Below are positions 7,440-15,334 of a stretch of 21,452 nt of DNA, one piece after another. Position 1 is the stretch's first letter, and each line of letters begins with the position of its first letter. The stretch comes from DAISIL01 sp036822015 (GTDB lineage Bacteria > Bacteroidota > Bacteroidia > Cytophagales > Bernardetiaceae): contig DAISIL010000055.1 of NCBI GenBank assembly GCA_036822015.1, positions 1 through 21,452 on the forward strand, in the 5' to 3' direction. The notes under the pieces are model-generated. The model saw only the letters and a program-made list of their open reading frames with translations, was not told the DNA's origin and did not search any database. The translations under genes and the position numbers were made by a program.

Positions 7440-8353
7440 GCAAAGTAATTACGCCACCTATCAAAAGCCAGGGTATCAAAACCAAGTTAGTTCCGTGGAT
7501 CAAAGAAATTCTACCAAACAAAGCAGGGACTTGGATTGAACCGTTCCTGGGTACGGGAGTGGTGGCATTTAACGTAGGATACCATCAGGCGATTCTCAAC
7601 GATACAAATCCACATATCATCCAGCTCTACAAAGAAATCCAGGAGGGAAAAATAACTCCCCAAACTGTCAAGAATTATCTGGAAAGAGAAGGTGAGGCAC
7701 TCAAAAAAGCAGCTAACAATGGATACGACCATTTTAGGTTCATCAAAAATAGATTCAACGAAAGTCCAAATTCGCTCGACTTCATCTTTCTTTCGAGGGC
7801 GGGTTTTAATGGCATGATGCGATTTAATAAAAAAGGACATTGGAATATCCCCTTTTGTAAAAAGCCGGAAAGGTTTGCACAGGCTTACATCACCAAAATT
7901 ACTAACCAGGTAGCCAAAGTCGCTCATATCATTAGACCCGAGTGGATGTTCTATAATGAGCAGTTTTCCGAAATAATTCCCTTAGCCAAAAAAGATGATA
8001 TAATCTATTGTGATCCACCCTACTACGGCAGATATGTGGATTACTATAACGGATGGACAAAAGAAGATGAAGAGCTTCTATTTCACCAGTTAAAAGAAAC
8101 AAAAGCCAAGTTTATTTTATCAACATGGCATCACAACGACTACAGAGAAAATGAAATGATTCGGAAATATTGGCGTGTATTCAATATCATCACCAAAGAT
8201 CATTTTTATCACTCGGGAGGAAAAATCGAAAATCGCCGAAGCATTGTAGAAGCACTCATCTGCAACTTTGATCTCCGACAAACAATCGCTCAACATAACC
8301 ACGGTATCAAAGAAAAACCAAAGCAATTATCTATCTTCGGCTTGAAAAACTAA
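7436..8353 (+). CDS. DNA adenine-N6 methyltransferase, M.EcoRV family (D12 class)
   Basis: 305 aa. It would methylate an adenine in the site cut by the neighbouring nuclease, protecting host DNA. The N-terminus PPIKSQGIKTKLVPWI and the AdoMet-binding motif EPFLGTGVVAFN are followed by the catalytic motif IV DPPYYGRYVDY (residues ~193-203) and the block STWHHNDYREN. All of these match M.EcoRV closely as I remember it, and the length is normal (M.EcoRV is about 298 aa). The start codon overlaps the nuclease stop by 4 nt, implying translational coupling. No controller (C) protein gene is visible. GC is about 40%, between the nuclease gene and the host background. The thioesterase gene starts 7 nt after its stop. 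Confidence 0.95.
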   Translation: MSKVITPPIKSQGIKTKLVPWIKEILPNKAGTWIEPFLGTGVVAFNVGYHQAILNDTNPHIIQLYKEIQEGKITPQTVKNYLEREGEALKKAANNGYDHFRFIKNRFNESPNSLDFIFLSRAGFNGMMRFNKKGHWNIPFCKKPERFAQAYITKITNQVAKVAHIIRPEWMFYNEQFSEIIPLAKKDDIIYCDPPYYGRYVDYYNGWTKEDEELLFHQLKETKAKFILSTWHHNDYRENEMIRKYWRVFNIITKDHFYHSGGKIENRRSIVEALICNFDLRQTIAQHNHGIKEKPKQLSIFGLKN

Positions 8354-8360
8354 GATAAAG

Positions 8361-8801
8361 ATGATCGACCCACCCAACTCCATATTGCAATTCGAGCAGC
8401 AGCTAGCTGCCCTCAAAGCCGCCGGTCTCAATGTACCCGCCCCTGCCTATACCCACTTTGGCGGAGAACTTCTGGCACTCGTCCCGGACGAACGCATCCG
8501 CATCGCTTTTCCCCTCAAAGCCGAGCAAGAAAACCCAACAGGAAATACCCTTGGCGGAATGCTCGCCGTGTTTTTTGATCTGGCTTACGGGCCCTTTTCT
8601 TATTTTGTGGCCCGAGGGCCGGCCGTTTCCCTGGACTTAAACACGACTTTTGTTCGTCCCTTGTCCACTACTGATGCCCGAGTAGAAATTGAGGTTTGGC
8701 TCATCGAACAAAGCAAGTCGTACCTACTCATGGAGGGCAAAGCCTACAAAAGTGATGGCCGGTTGGTGGCTACCTCCACCAGCCGTATGCAAAAGCTATA
8801 A
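8361..8801 (+). CDS. PaaI-type hotdog-fold thioesterase
   Basis: 146 aa, the usual size for a single-hotdog acyl-CoA thioesterase. The core NPTGNTLGGMLAVFFDLAYG (residues 58-77) matches the family's 'N..G..HGG....D' helix motif, with D73 as the likely catalytic acid and Leu where many members have His. It is followed by the LDLNTTFVRP strand. It probably hydrolyses a small acyl- or aryl-CoA; the substrate cannot be told. Base composition returns to host level here, so the gene marks the right edge of the transferred restriction-modification cassette. It is 7 nt after the methyltransferase stop and probably shares its transcript. It converges on the copper ATPase with 2 nt between the stops. 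Confidence 0.85.
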   Translation: MIDPPNSILQFEQQLAALKAAGLNVPAPAYTHFGGELLALVPDERIRIAFPLKAEQENPTGNTLGGMLAVFFDLAYGPFSYFVARGPAVSLDLNTTFVRPLSTTDARVEIEVWLIEQSKSYLLMEGKAYKSDGRLVATSTSRMQKL

Positions 8802-8803
8802 AA

Positions 8804-11251
8804 CTACAACTTGCGGCCGTACCAACTGGTCAAGAGCATTCCCGTCAGGACAACCGTAATCGAGCTAATCGGCATCAAAATCGCCGCTACCACGGGCTGA
8901 AGATAGCCCTGCACCGCAAAACTCAAACCGATCAAGTTGTAAGCCAACGAAATCCCAAAACCCACATAGACTACCCGCATACTCTGCCGACTAAAGGCCA
9001 GAAAACGATCCAGGTCAGGCAAACGGCTGCTATGCAAGATGGCATCACAGGCGGGCGAAAACTGACTAATCTCGTCCGTGATCGCTACCCCGACATCGCT
9101 CTGCTGCAAAGCACCTGCATCGTTGAGACCATCGCCGAGCATCATCACTTTGGCTTCCCGTTGTTGGATGTCCTTGATATAAGCCAGTTTGTCCGCTGGT
9201 TTTTGATTGAAATGCAAGGCAGCCTCTGCCCCCAACAAATCTTCAAAAACCGCCCGCTCCTGCGAGCGATCTCCCGAAAGCAAAGCACACACAAAGCGCG
9301 TCCGCAAACGCTCCATCAAGGGGCGAATCCCAGACCGAACGGATTGCTCCAACACAAAATAACCCATCGGCATACCATCGACAGCGACAAAAGCCGTCGT
9401 TTGGAAGTTTTCGGAAGGATTCATTTCTGCACCCACAAACTCGGCCTGCCCGAGACGATATACCTTGCCATCAAGGGTAGCTTGTATGCCTTTTCCGACG
9501 ATTTCATCAAACTCAAGGAGGGTGATCTTTTGCTTGACCGACGGCAAAAACTGATGGATTTGTTGGCTCACCGGATGTGTTGATTGCGCCGTCAGGGCAT
9601 GAAGTGCCGTTGCTGCCTCGGCGGCCATGGGCGCACCTACCCAACGGACGGCCGCCCGGGTGTGGGTGAGCGTACCTGTTTTGTCGAAGACCAGATGAGT
9701 TAGTTTCGCCATCTGCTCGAGTACCTCCGTACTTTTGGCGTAAAAGCGATGACGAGCTAAAATACGCATGGCGTTGCCCAGCGCAAAGGGGACGTTGAGG
9801 GCCAGGGCGCAAGGGCAGGCAATAATCAAGACGGCGGCCATGTTGCTGATCGCGATAGCCGGCGTGGCATGTAGCCACCAATACGCCCCCGTCAGGGCGG
9901 CTACCGTCAAGACAACGGCCGTAAAGCGTTGCCCGACACGGTTGGTGAAGTTTTCGAGGTTGAGATCGGTAGCGGTTGTTTTTTGGAAGGCATCATCGTT
10001 CCAGAGCTGGGTCAGATAACTCTGCGAAACGGGTTTCTGGAGACGCAAAGTAAGGGTAGCTCCCCGCTGCCGCCCACCCGCAAAGATCGTTTCCCCTACG
10101 GCTACTTTGACAGGCTCGGCCTCTCCGGTAACGAAACTGTAATCAATCCGAGCGTCTCCCTCCATAAGTTCGCTATCGGCCGGGATAAGTTCTCCGCTGC
10201 GTACCAGGATGACCTCTCCCTTGTCGAGTTTGGATAGCGGACGGCTTTGTAGCGTGCCGTCGGGGTTTTGGCAGGTAGCCGCCAAAGGAAAATACGATTT
10301 GTAATCCCGCTCAAACGAAATATTATCGAAGGTCTTTTGCTGAAACCACTTACCTACGAGCAAGAAAAAAACCAAAGCCGACATCGAATCCAGATAACCC
10401 GCCCCTGTGCCGCTGAAAATTTCGTAACTGCTCTGCCCAAAAATAGCGATGATCCCCAATGCAATCGGAACGTCGATGTTCAAGCCGCCGTGCTTGATGG
10501 CCTGATACGCTGACCTCCAGTACGTACTCGCCCCGTAAAGCAAGACCGGCAAGGACAAGGCCCAGTTGAGCCAACCAAAAAACTGCTGCCAATTTTTTTC
10601 TACATCGCTGATGCCCAGATACTCGGGAAAACTCAACAGCATGATATTGCCAAAGCAAAAACCCGTAATCCCGACTTGATACAAAAACTGCTTTTGCAGA
10701 CGGCTCCGCCGATCGGGTTCCTTTCTGTCCTCCAGGTCTTTGAGCCGAATGGGCGGTTCGTAGCCCAAATCCGTGAGCAGTTCTACGATCTGGCGCAGCG
10801 AAATTTGCTCCGTATAAAAACTCACCGCGATCTCCTTGCGCATGTAATGCACCCGCGTCTGTACGATGCCTTCGTGGATAACGGGCATCTTTTCGAGGAG
10901 CCAAAGGCATGAAGTGCAATGAATTTGCGGCAAATGCAGACGTACTTTGGCGATGCGCCCATCGTAGAAGTCAAAAAGCTGTTGGGCAATTTCGAGATCA
11001 TCCAGGAACTCGAAGCGGGTGCGGGTTTTGCCCTTTTGGCTTACGCCGGCGGGTGCGGCTTCGATGTGGTAAAAACCCTCGAGGTCGTGTTGGGAGATGA
11101 TCTGATAAACCGTCTGGCAACCCTGGCAGCAAAAGGGTTTTTCCTCATGGAGGATCACGCCCTCATCGCAATCCTGCCCGCAGTGGTAGCAGGTAGGTAT
11201 AGCTTGAGGCAAGGTAAAAGACGTATCGGGTAGGGGTTGGTTCTTTTTCAT
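8804..11251 (-). CDS. ccoI: Copper-translocating P-type ATPase, CcoI/FixI type
   Basis: 815 aa, inner membrane. It pumps Cu(I) across the membrane; this subtype supplies copper for cbb3 cytochrome oxidase assembly. An N-terminal treble-clef metal-binding domain with CYHC (21-24) and CCQGC (41-45) is typical of FixI/CcoI. Next come an HMA-like domain with CTSC (112-115), transmembrane segments, the phosphatase motif TGEA (375-378), the intramembrane metal site CPC (479-481), the phosphorylation motif DKTGT (D523), HP (559-560) and GDGLND (706-711). All catalytic residues are present. The ATG at 11251 (MKKNQP) is preferred over the frame start at 11269 because it has a GGTGGG sequence just upstream and a good promoter element. 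No ccoS, ccoN or other cbb3 gene is next to it. CopA-type export is the alternative, but the N-terminal domain favours CcoI. Confidence 0.88.
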   Translation of the reverse strand: MKKNQPLPDTSFTLPQAIPTCYHCGQDCDEGVILHEEKPFCCQGCQTVYQIISQHDLEGFYHIEAAPAGVSQKGKTRTRFEFLDDLEIAQQLFDFYDGRIAKVRLHLPQIHCTSCLWLLEKMPVIHEGIVQTRVHYMRKEIAVSFYTEQISLRQIVELLTDLGYEPPIRLKDLEDRKEPDRRSRLQKQFLYQVGITGFCFGNIMLLSFPEYLGISDVEKNWQQFFGWLNWALSLPVLLYGASTYWRSAYQAIKHGGLNIDVPIALGIIAIFGQSSYEIFSGTGAGYLDSMSALVFFLLVGKWFQQKTFDNISFERDYKSYFPLAATCQNPDGTLQSRPLSKLDKGEVILVRSGELIPADSELMEGDARIDYSFVTGEAEPVKVAVGETIFAGGRQRGATLTLRLQKPVSQSYLTQLWNDDAFQKTTATDLNLENFTNRVGQRFTAVVLTVAALTGAYWWLHATPAIAISNMAAVLIIACPCALALNVPFALGNAMRILARHRFYAKSTEVLEQMAKLTHLVFDKTGTLTHTRAAVRWVGAPMAAEAATALHALTAQSTHPVSQQIHQFLPSVKQKITLLEFDEIVGKGIQATLDGKVYRLGQAEFVGAEMNPSENFQTTAFVAVDGMPMGYFVLEQSVRSGIRPLMERLRTRFVCALLSGDRSQERAVFEDLLGAEAALHFNQKPADKLAYIKDIQQREAKVMMLGDGLNDAGALQQSDVGVAITDEISQFSPACDAILHSSRLPDLDRFLAFSRQSMRVVYVGFGISLAYNLIGLSFAVQGYLQPVVAAILMPISSITVVLTGMLLTSWYGRKL

Positions 11252-11302
11252 CCCACCAAAAGTAAGCAATCCTTTGGCGGTTAGGGATGATGAATATCAG
11301 GG

Positions 11303-11310
11303 CAAAGGTA
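11303..11310 (-). promoter_or_regulatory. Candidate -7 element for the copper ATPase gene
   Basis: Read on the - strand the sequence is TACCTTTG, an exact match to TAnnTTTG. It lies between the tryptophan dioxygenase stop and the ATPase start, about 51 nt ahead of that start, so the ATPase may have its own promoter. No clear -33 TTG is visible. Confidence 0.45.
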
Positions 11311-11323
11311 GATTTTGGTCAAG

Positions 11324-12301
11324 CTACCTGGTGCGGATACCCACGTTGGCTTCTACCCAGTGCTTACCCCAGTCGGCTTGTTCCTCGGGTGTCCAGAGAT
11401 CAGGGAAAAATATGATTTTCTGAAACTTAGGTGGCAGATAGGCCTGCCAGTTGGTACCACCCGTTGCCGCAACGGCTTCCTTATCTCGGCGCAAATACCG
11501 AACAGCGGATTTGTAGTGGGCCAAAGCCCAATCGACATTCATCAGGGCATCGGTTTGGCGGAGGGCCTGCTGGATTTTTTTGCGCTCCGGATCATCTTTG
11601 GGCAGGTGATACGTGAAGAGATGCGCGACATTTTGGTAGCGGGCCGCACGGGCGAGCTTGAGGAGGCGTTCGGAGTATTTTTTTTCAAACTGCCGAAGGG
11701 TAAGCGTCCGCTTTTGGGTGTCGGCTTCGATGGCCCCGCGTTTCCAATAAATGTAGGCAAACATTTCCTCTACCCGTGCCTCCTCGTCAAACATCTGACG
11801 TGCCGAGGGTTCGAGCAACTGCCGAAAGTTGGTCATCTGGATTTCGATCTCCCGAAATTGCACCGACTGAAAGCCACTAGAGGGCAAGAGCGACATCCTA
11901 AATTTCAAAAACTGCTCCACCTCCATGCCATCAACCATGACCTCAAAAGAGTGCGTCAGATGTGCCAGGTAACGGTTGATGCGCTCAATACGGGTCAGGA
12001 AAAAATCTCCCGTCAGTTGGTTTTTTTGGGCGGCTAGTTGCTTGATCTCGTGCTGGATGGCTTTGAAGTACAGTTCCGTGATCTGGTGATAGATGATAAA
12101 CACGGTTTCATCGGGGAAATCGGTACGGGGCGTTTGGAGGCTAAGCAAGGTATCGAGATGAACGTAATCCCAATAGGTGAGGTAGTTGGCGTGGAGCAAG
12201 CCATCGAGGTAGGCGTTGAGGTCTTGCCCCATGGCTTCGTATTTTTGGGCCAGTTGGAGGATACGTGCTTCGATTTCGGGGGATAAGGTATCTGGTTTCA
12301 T
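11324..12301 (-). CDS. kynA: Tryptophan 2,3-dioxygenase
   Basis: 325 aa. A haem enzyme that opens the indole ring of L-tryptophan to N-formylkynurenine, the first step of the kynurenine route, in the cytoplasm. Visible family motifs are YLTYWDYVHLDTLLSLQ (40-56), YHQITELYFK (71-80, with H72 as the active-site base), FLKFRMSLLPSSGFQSVQFR (131-150, with R135 as the substrate carboxylate-binding Arg), a likely proximal haem ligand H262 (LAHYKSAVRYL) and TGGTNW (280-285). GGTNW in place of the classical GGSSG is a Bacteroidota-type variant as I recall. I chose the ATG at 12301; an in-frame TTG at 12325 would add 8 residues. No kynB or kynU is in the window. Confidence 0.93.
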   Translation of the reverse strand: MKPDTLSPEIEARILQLAQKYEAMGQDLNAYLDGLLHANYLTYWDYVHLDTLLSLQTPRTDFPDETVFIIYHQITELYFKAIQHEIKQLAAQKNQLTGDFFLTRIERINRYLAHLTHSFEVMVDGMEVEQFLKFRMSLLPSSGFQSVQFREIEIQMTNFRQLLEPSARQMFDEEARVEEMFAYIYWKRGAIEADTQKRTLTLRQFEKKYSERLLKLARAARYQNVAHLFTYHLPKDDPERKKIQQALRQTDALMNVDWALAHYKSAVRYLRRDKEAVAATGGTNWQAYLPPKFQKIIFFPDLWTPEEQADWGKHWVEANVGIRTR

Positions 12302-12330
12302 GGTGCGTGCGATGTGTGCAGTCAAGTAGC

Positions 12331-12338
12331 CAAAGATA
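12331..12338 (-). promoter_or_regulatory. Candidate -7 element for kynA
   Basis: Read on the - strand the sequence is TATCTTTG, an exact TAnnTTTG match. It sits in the 48-nt gap between the DUF58 stop and the kynA ATG, with the -7 about 30 nt ahead of the start. It suggests kynA is transcribed separately from pfkA-glgP-DUF58. Confidence 0.45.
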
Positions 12339-12349
12339 TTGATTTTTGC

Positions 12350-13672
12350 TTAGATCAGTCCCCTGGCTTTGAGTTCGAGGTATTTATTGACTGTGTGCAT
12401 GGAGAGGCTTTCGGGGGTGGTGAGCAGGTACTGAATGCCGTGGCTGCTGAGCAGTTGAGCGACTTGTTTTTTTTCTTGGAGGCTTTTGCGGGCCATGATG
12501 CGCATCGGGATTTGCGATGGATTGGGGGGGGTAGCCAAAAATCGGTGAATCTCTGTGTTCTCAAACAAGATGACTACCAGCAGATGGCTTTGATTGATCT
12601 GGCGCAAGAGCGGTAAGTTGCGCTCGAGGCTCGAGCGGCTTTCGTGGTTGGTGAAAAGCAAAAGGAGGCTGCGTTGCCCTACTCGGCTGCGGATGCTTTG
12701 GTAGAGGGCTTCGTAGTTGGCTTCGGGAAACTGGGTGCGCTGCCGATAGAGGCACTGGTATATTTTTTGGATTTGTCCGCTGCGGCTTTCGGCGGGGAGA
12801 TAGTCCTCCATACGGTCAGCGAAGGTCATCAGTCCGGCTTTGTCTTGCTTTTTGAGGGCTAAGTTGGCGATCACGAGGGCGGCGTTGATGGCATAATCCA
12901 GCAAACTCATCCCATCAAAGGGCATCTGCATCAGGCGGCTTTTGTCGAGGATGAGATATACCTGTTGGGCGCGTTCGTCTTGGTACTGATTGACCATGAG
13001 GGCGTTTTGTCGTCCGGTGGCTTTCCAGTTGATGCTGCGGTAGTCGTCGCCCGGCACGTAGTTTTTGATTTGCTCAAACTCGTAGCTATGCCCTAGCCGC
13101 CGTAGCTGCCGCAAACCGTATGCCTGTGCCAGACGCGAGGAGGCGATCAGCTCGTAGCGGCGCATCTGGATCAGGGACGGATATACGGACACCTGCCGAA
13201 CCAGCCCAAAACGCATCCGTCGTTCAATCATGCCCCAACGGCTGCGTACCAACACCAGCACATCCCCAAACGCATGCACGCCCCGCTCGGGTGGGCGCAG
13301 GACGTAGCGCAACTGCTGCCTTTGGCGAGGGGCTATCCTTAGGAGCAGGGCAAAATCACGCTCCTGAAACACCGGCGGAAGCTCGTCGATGACCGTCAAG
13401 GACAAGGCGCGATCAGACCGGTTGTGAATCGTCAGGATGACGGCATTTTCATCCCCCAACGACATCTGACCAGCCACCTGCCGCTCCACCTCGAGAGGGG
13501 CCACCAAACGCCCGAAGGTCTGGATGATCTCCCCAACCGTCAGGGCAAGCAATCCCCACCAACATACCTGCGCCGGCACAAAAAGCCACTCCCATCCAAA
13601 GCTCAACGCAAAGAGCAGCACAGCGATCCCGCCCACGACAAAAAAACGCCTGGTCAGGAATAGATCACGCAT
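12350..13672 (-). CDS. DUF58 domain protein, membrane-anchored, vWA-like
   Basis: 440 aa. Two hydrophobic segments near the N-terminus (residues ~10-30 and ~33-52) anchor it in the inner membrane. A beta-rich region follows, then the DUF58 signature YVPGDDYRSINWKATGR (205-221) and a vWA-like fold beginning YLILDKSRLM (239-248). The MIDAS motif looks degenerate (DKSRL rather than DxSxS). DUF58 proteins usually sit beside a MoxR AAA ATPase and are thought to be partners or substrates of its chaperone activity; none is seen here. The ATG at 13672 is chosen because the frame upstream is the antisense of the phosphorylase; it overlaps the phosphorylase stop by 8 nt, implying translational coupling. 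An alternative reading is that the overlap is merely genome compaction. Confidence 0.88.
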   Translation of the reverse strand: MRDLFLTRRFFVVGGIAVLLFALSFGWEWLFVPAQVCWWGLLALTVGEIIQTFGRLVAPLEVERQVAGQMSLGDENAVILTIHNRSDRALSLTVIDELPPVFQERDFALLLRIAPRQRQQLRYVLRPPERGVHAFGDVLVLVRSRWGMIERRMRFGLVRQVSVYPSLIQMRRYELIASSRLAQAYGLRQLRRLGHSYEFEQIKNYVPGDDYRSINWKATGRQNALMVNQYQDERAQQVYLILDKSRLMQMPFDGMSLLDYAINAALVIANLALKKQDKAGLMTFADRMEDYLPAESRSGQIQKIYQCLYRQRTQFPEANYEALYQSIRSRVGQRSLLLLFTNHESRSSLERNLPLLRQINQSHLLVVILFENTEIHRFLATPPNPSQIPMRIMARKSLQEKKQVAQLLSSHGIQYLLTTPESLSMHTVNKYLELKARGLI

Positions 13673-15326
13673 CGTAGAGCTTCTGGTAATACTGATCCGC
13701 CATTCGGTTTGCACCAAAAGCCGGCGTGATGGTGCTGATGTTGGTCTTGACGATCTGCCACCACTGCTCGGGATGATCGTAGTAGGTGGGCAGGATTTCG
13801 TTTTCGAGAATCTCGTAGAGATTTTGGCAGTCGAGGCGGTCGCGTTCGTCGTTGGGGAGCTGCCCACCCGCCTGCGGGATCAGGAAGCTGTTCTTGCCAT
13901 GCTCGGCATACTCGGGAATCCATCCATCGGGGATAGAGAAGTTTACGGCTCCGTTCATGGCCGCTGTCATGCCGCTGGTGCCGGAGGCTTCGCGGTAGAT
14001 GCGCGGGGTGTTGAGCCAGACATCGGCCCCCTGCTTGAGCAAGCGAGAGAGGTAGAGTTCGTAGCCCGTCAGGATGGTGCAGTTCTTGACTTTTTCGAGG
14101 CGTGCCATGAGGGTATTGAAGAGATGCACCGCCCCCTGATCGGTGGGATAAGGCTTGCCCGCCCAGATGATCTGGATGGGATAGCGGGTGTTTTGGAGCA
14201 GACGCTCGAAGCGTTCGGCATCGCGGAGCATGAGGTCGGCGCGTTTGTAGGCGGCAAAGCGTCGGGCCCAGACAAGGGTCAGGACGTTTTCATCAAAAAG
14301 TTTTCCGGTTTGGTTGGCGATAAAATTGAACAAAAAGGTTTTGAGTTCTTTTTTGCGGGCAATGAGCATCTCGGTATCATCTTCGGCAACGGCGGCCTCT
14401 AGCTCGCGGTCGGCCCAATACTTTTTGTTTTGGGCATTGGTGATGTGCGTGATGGGGGCAATGCCGGTTTCGGCGTAGGGCTTCCACATCTGACGGGCTA
14501 CCTCGCCGTGCATCTTCGATACGCCGTTGGCTTTTTTGGCTAAGCGCAAAGCCACCAGGGTATGGTTGAAGAGGTCATCCTGTACCCCCGTAACCTGCCG
14601 AATGCGTTCGGTGGACTGGTAGCTAAAAAATCCCATCCGCTCCAGGAGCTGAAAACTATGGACTTCATTACCGGCTGCTTCGGGGGTGTGCGTCGTGAAT
14701 ACCAGATGCTTACGTACCTGATCCACATCCTGGTATTTGCTCAGGAGATGAAAGGCCAGGGGCAGGGCGTGGGCTTCGTTGAGGTGGTATATGTCTGCTC
14801 CGCCGAGCTTTTCGACGACTTTGGCACCACCGGCTCCCAGGACGATATTTTGGGCGATGCGGGTGTTGGTCTCCGAGTCGTAGAGCTTGTGTGTGATGGT
14901 GCGAGCCAGGTAGTCGTTTTCGGCAAAGTCTGTTGTCAGGAGATAGAGCGGTGCTGTCCCGAAGACCTCCGGCGGCAAGTAAAGTGCCTTCACGTGTACC
15001 AGATGCCGGTCGATGTACACCGGCACGACGATGTCCGTTGGCTCCAAAAAGCTATAAAACTTCTTGATGAACCGTGACTCCATGTAGCGATTACCGCGCC
15101 TGACCTGGTCGTAGTAGCCGTACTTCCAGAGCATCCCGATCCCGAGGACATTCTGCTGGAGTTCGTAGGCACTTCGCATATGCGAACCCGCCAAAAAACC
15201 CAGCCCACCGGAGTAGATTTTGAGTGCCTGATGCACAGCAAACTCCATCGAAAAGTACGCCACTTTTGTTTGGTAAGGTGCCTGGGGCGTAAAGGGCAAA
15301 TTCCAGTATTTTTGGTTGTCTTGCAT
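13665..15326 (-). CDS. glgP: Alpha-glucan phosphorylase family protein (GT35), active-site Lys position is Thr
   Basis: 553 aa. Family members release glucose-1-phosphate from glycogen or maltodextrin. Visible are VAYFSMEFA (22-30), YSGGLGFLAGSH (38-49), YHLNEAHALPLAFHLL (180-195), TTHTPEAAGNE (211-221), the phosphate-site region WARRFAAYKRADL (353-365) and EASGTSGM (446-453). The residue that carries pyridoxal phosphate in classical phosphorylases (Lys in GTSGMK or GTGNMK) is here Thr454, codon ACA. It may therefore be inactive, use a different mechanism, or be a Bacteroidota subfamily with this change. It is shorter than the ~800-aa classical enzymes but close to the short 'alpha-glucan family phosphorylase' type. 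Its gene starts 8 nt after pfkA and overlaps DUF58 by 8 nt, so the three probably form one operon linking glycogen breakdown to glycolysis. Confidence 0.85.
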   Translation of the reverse strand: MQDNQKYWNLPFTPQAPYQTKVAYFSMEFAVHQALKIYSGGLGFLAGSHMRSAYELQQNVLGIGMLWKYGYYDQVRRGNRYMESRFIKKFYSFLEPTDIVVPVYIDRHLVHVKALYLPPEVFGTAPLYLLTTDFAENDYLARTITHKLYDSETNTRIAQNIVLGAGGAKVVEKLGGADIYHLNEAHALPLAFHLLSKYQDVDQVRKHLVFTTHTPEAAGNEVHSFQLLERMGFFSYQSTERIRQVTGVQDDLFNHTLVALRLAKKANGVSKMHGEVARQMWKPYAETGIAPITHITNAQNKKYWADRELEAAVAEDDTEMLIARKKELKTFLFNFIANQTGKLFDENVLTLVWARRFAAYKRADLMLRDAERFERLLQNTRYPIQIIWAGKPYPTDQGAVHLFNTLMARLEKVKNCTILTGYELYLSRLLKQGADVWLNTPRIYREASGTSGMTAAMNGAVNFSIPDGWIPEYAEHGKNSFLIPQAGGQLPNDERDRLDCQNLYEILENEILPTYYDHPEQWWQIVKTNISTITPAFGANRMADQYYQKLYDA

Positions 15327-15334
15327 AGTTTTTC

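Noticed and set aside
6425..8375. Direct repeats flanking the restriction-modification cassette
   Set aside because: Only very short shared strings (such as AAAGAT and CTTCGG) occur on both sides; that is not enough to call a target-site duplication or attachment site.
13673..13867. 65-codon upstream extension of the DUF58 gene
   Set aside because: It lies inside the phosphorylase coding region in another frame, and the ATG at 13672 is followed directly by the expected membrane anchor.
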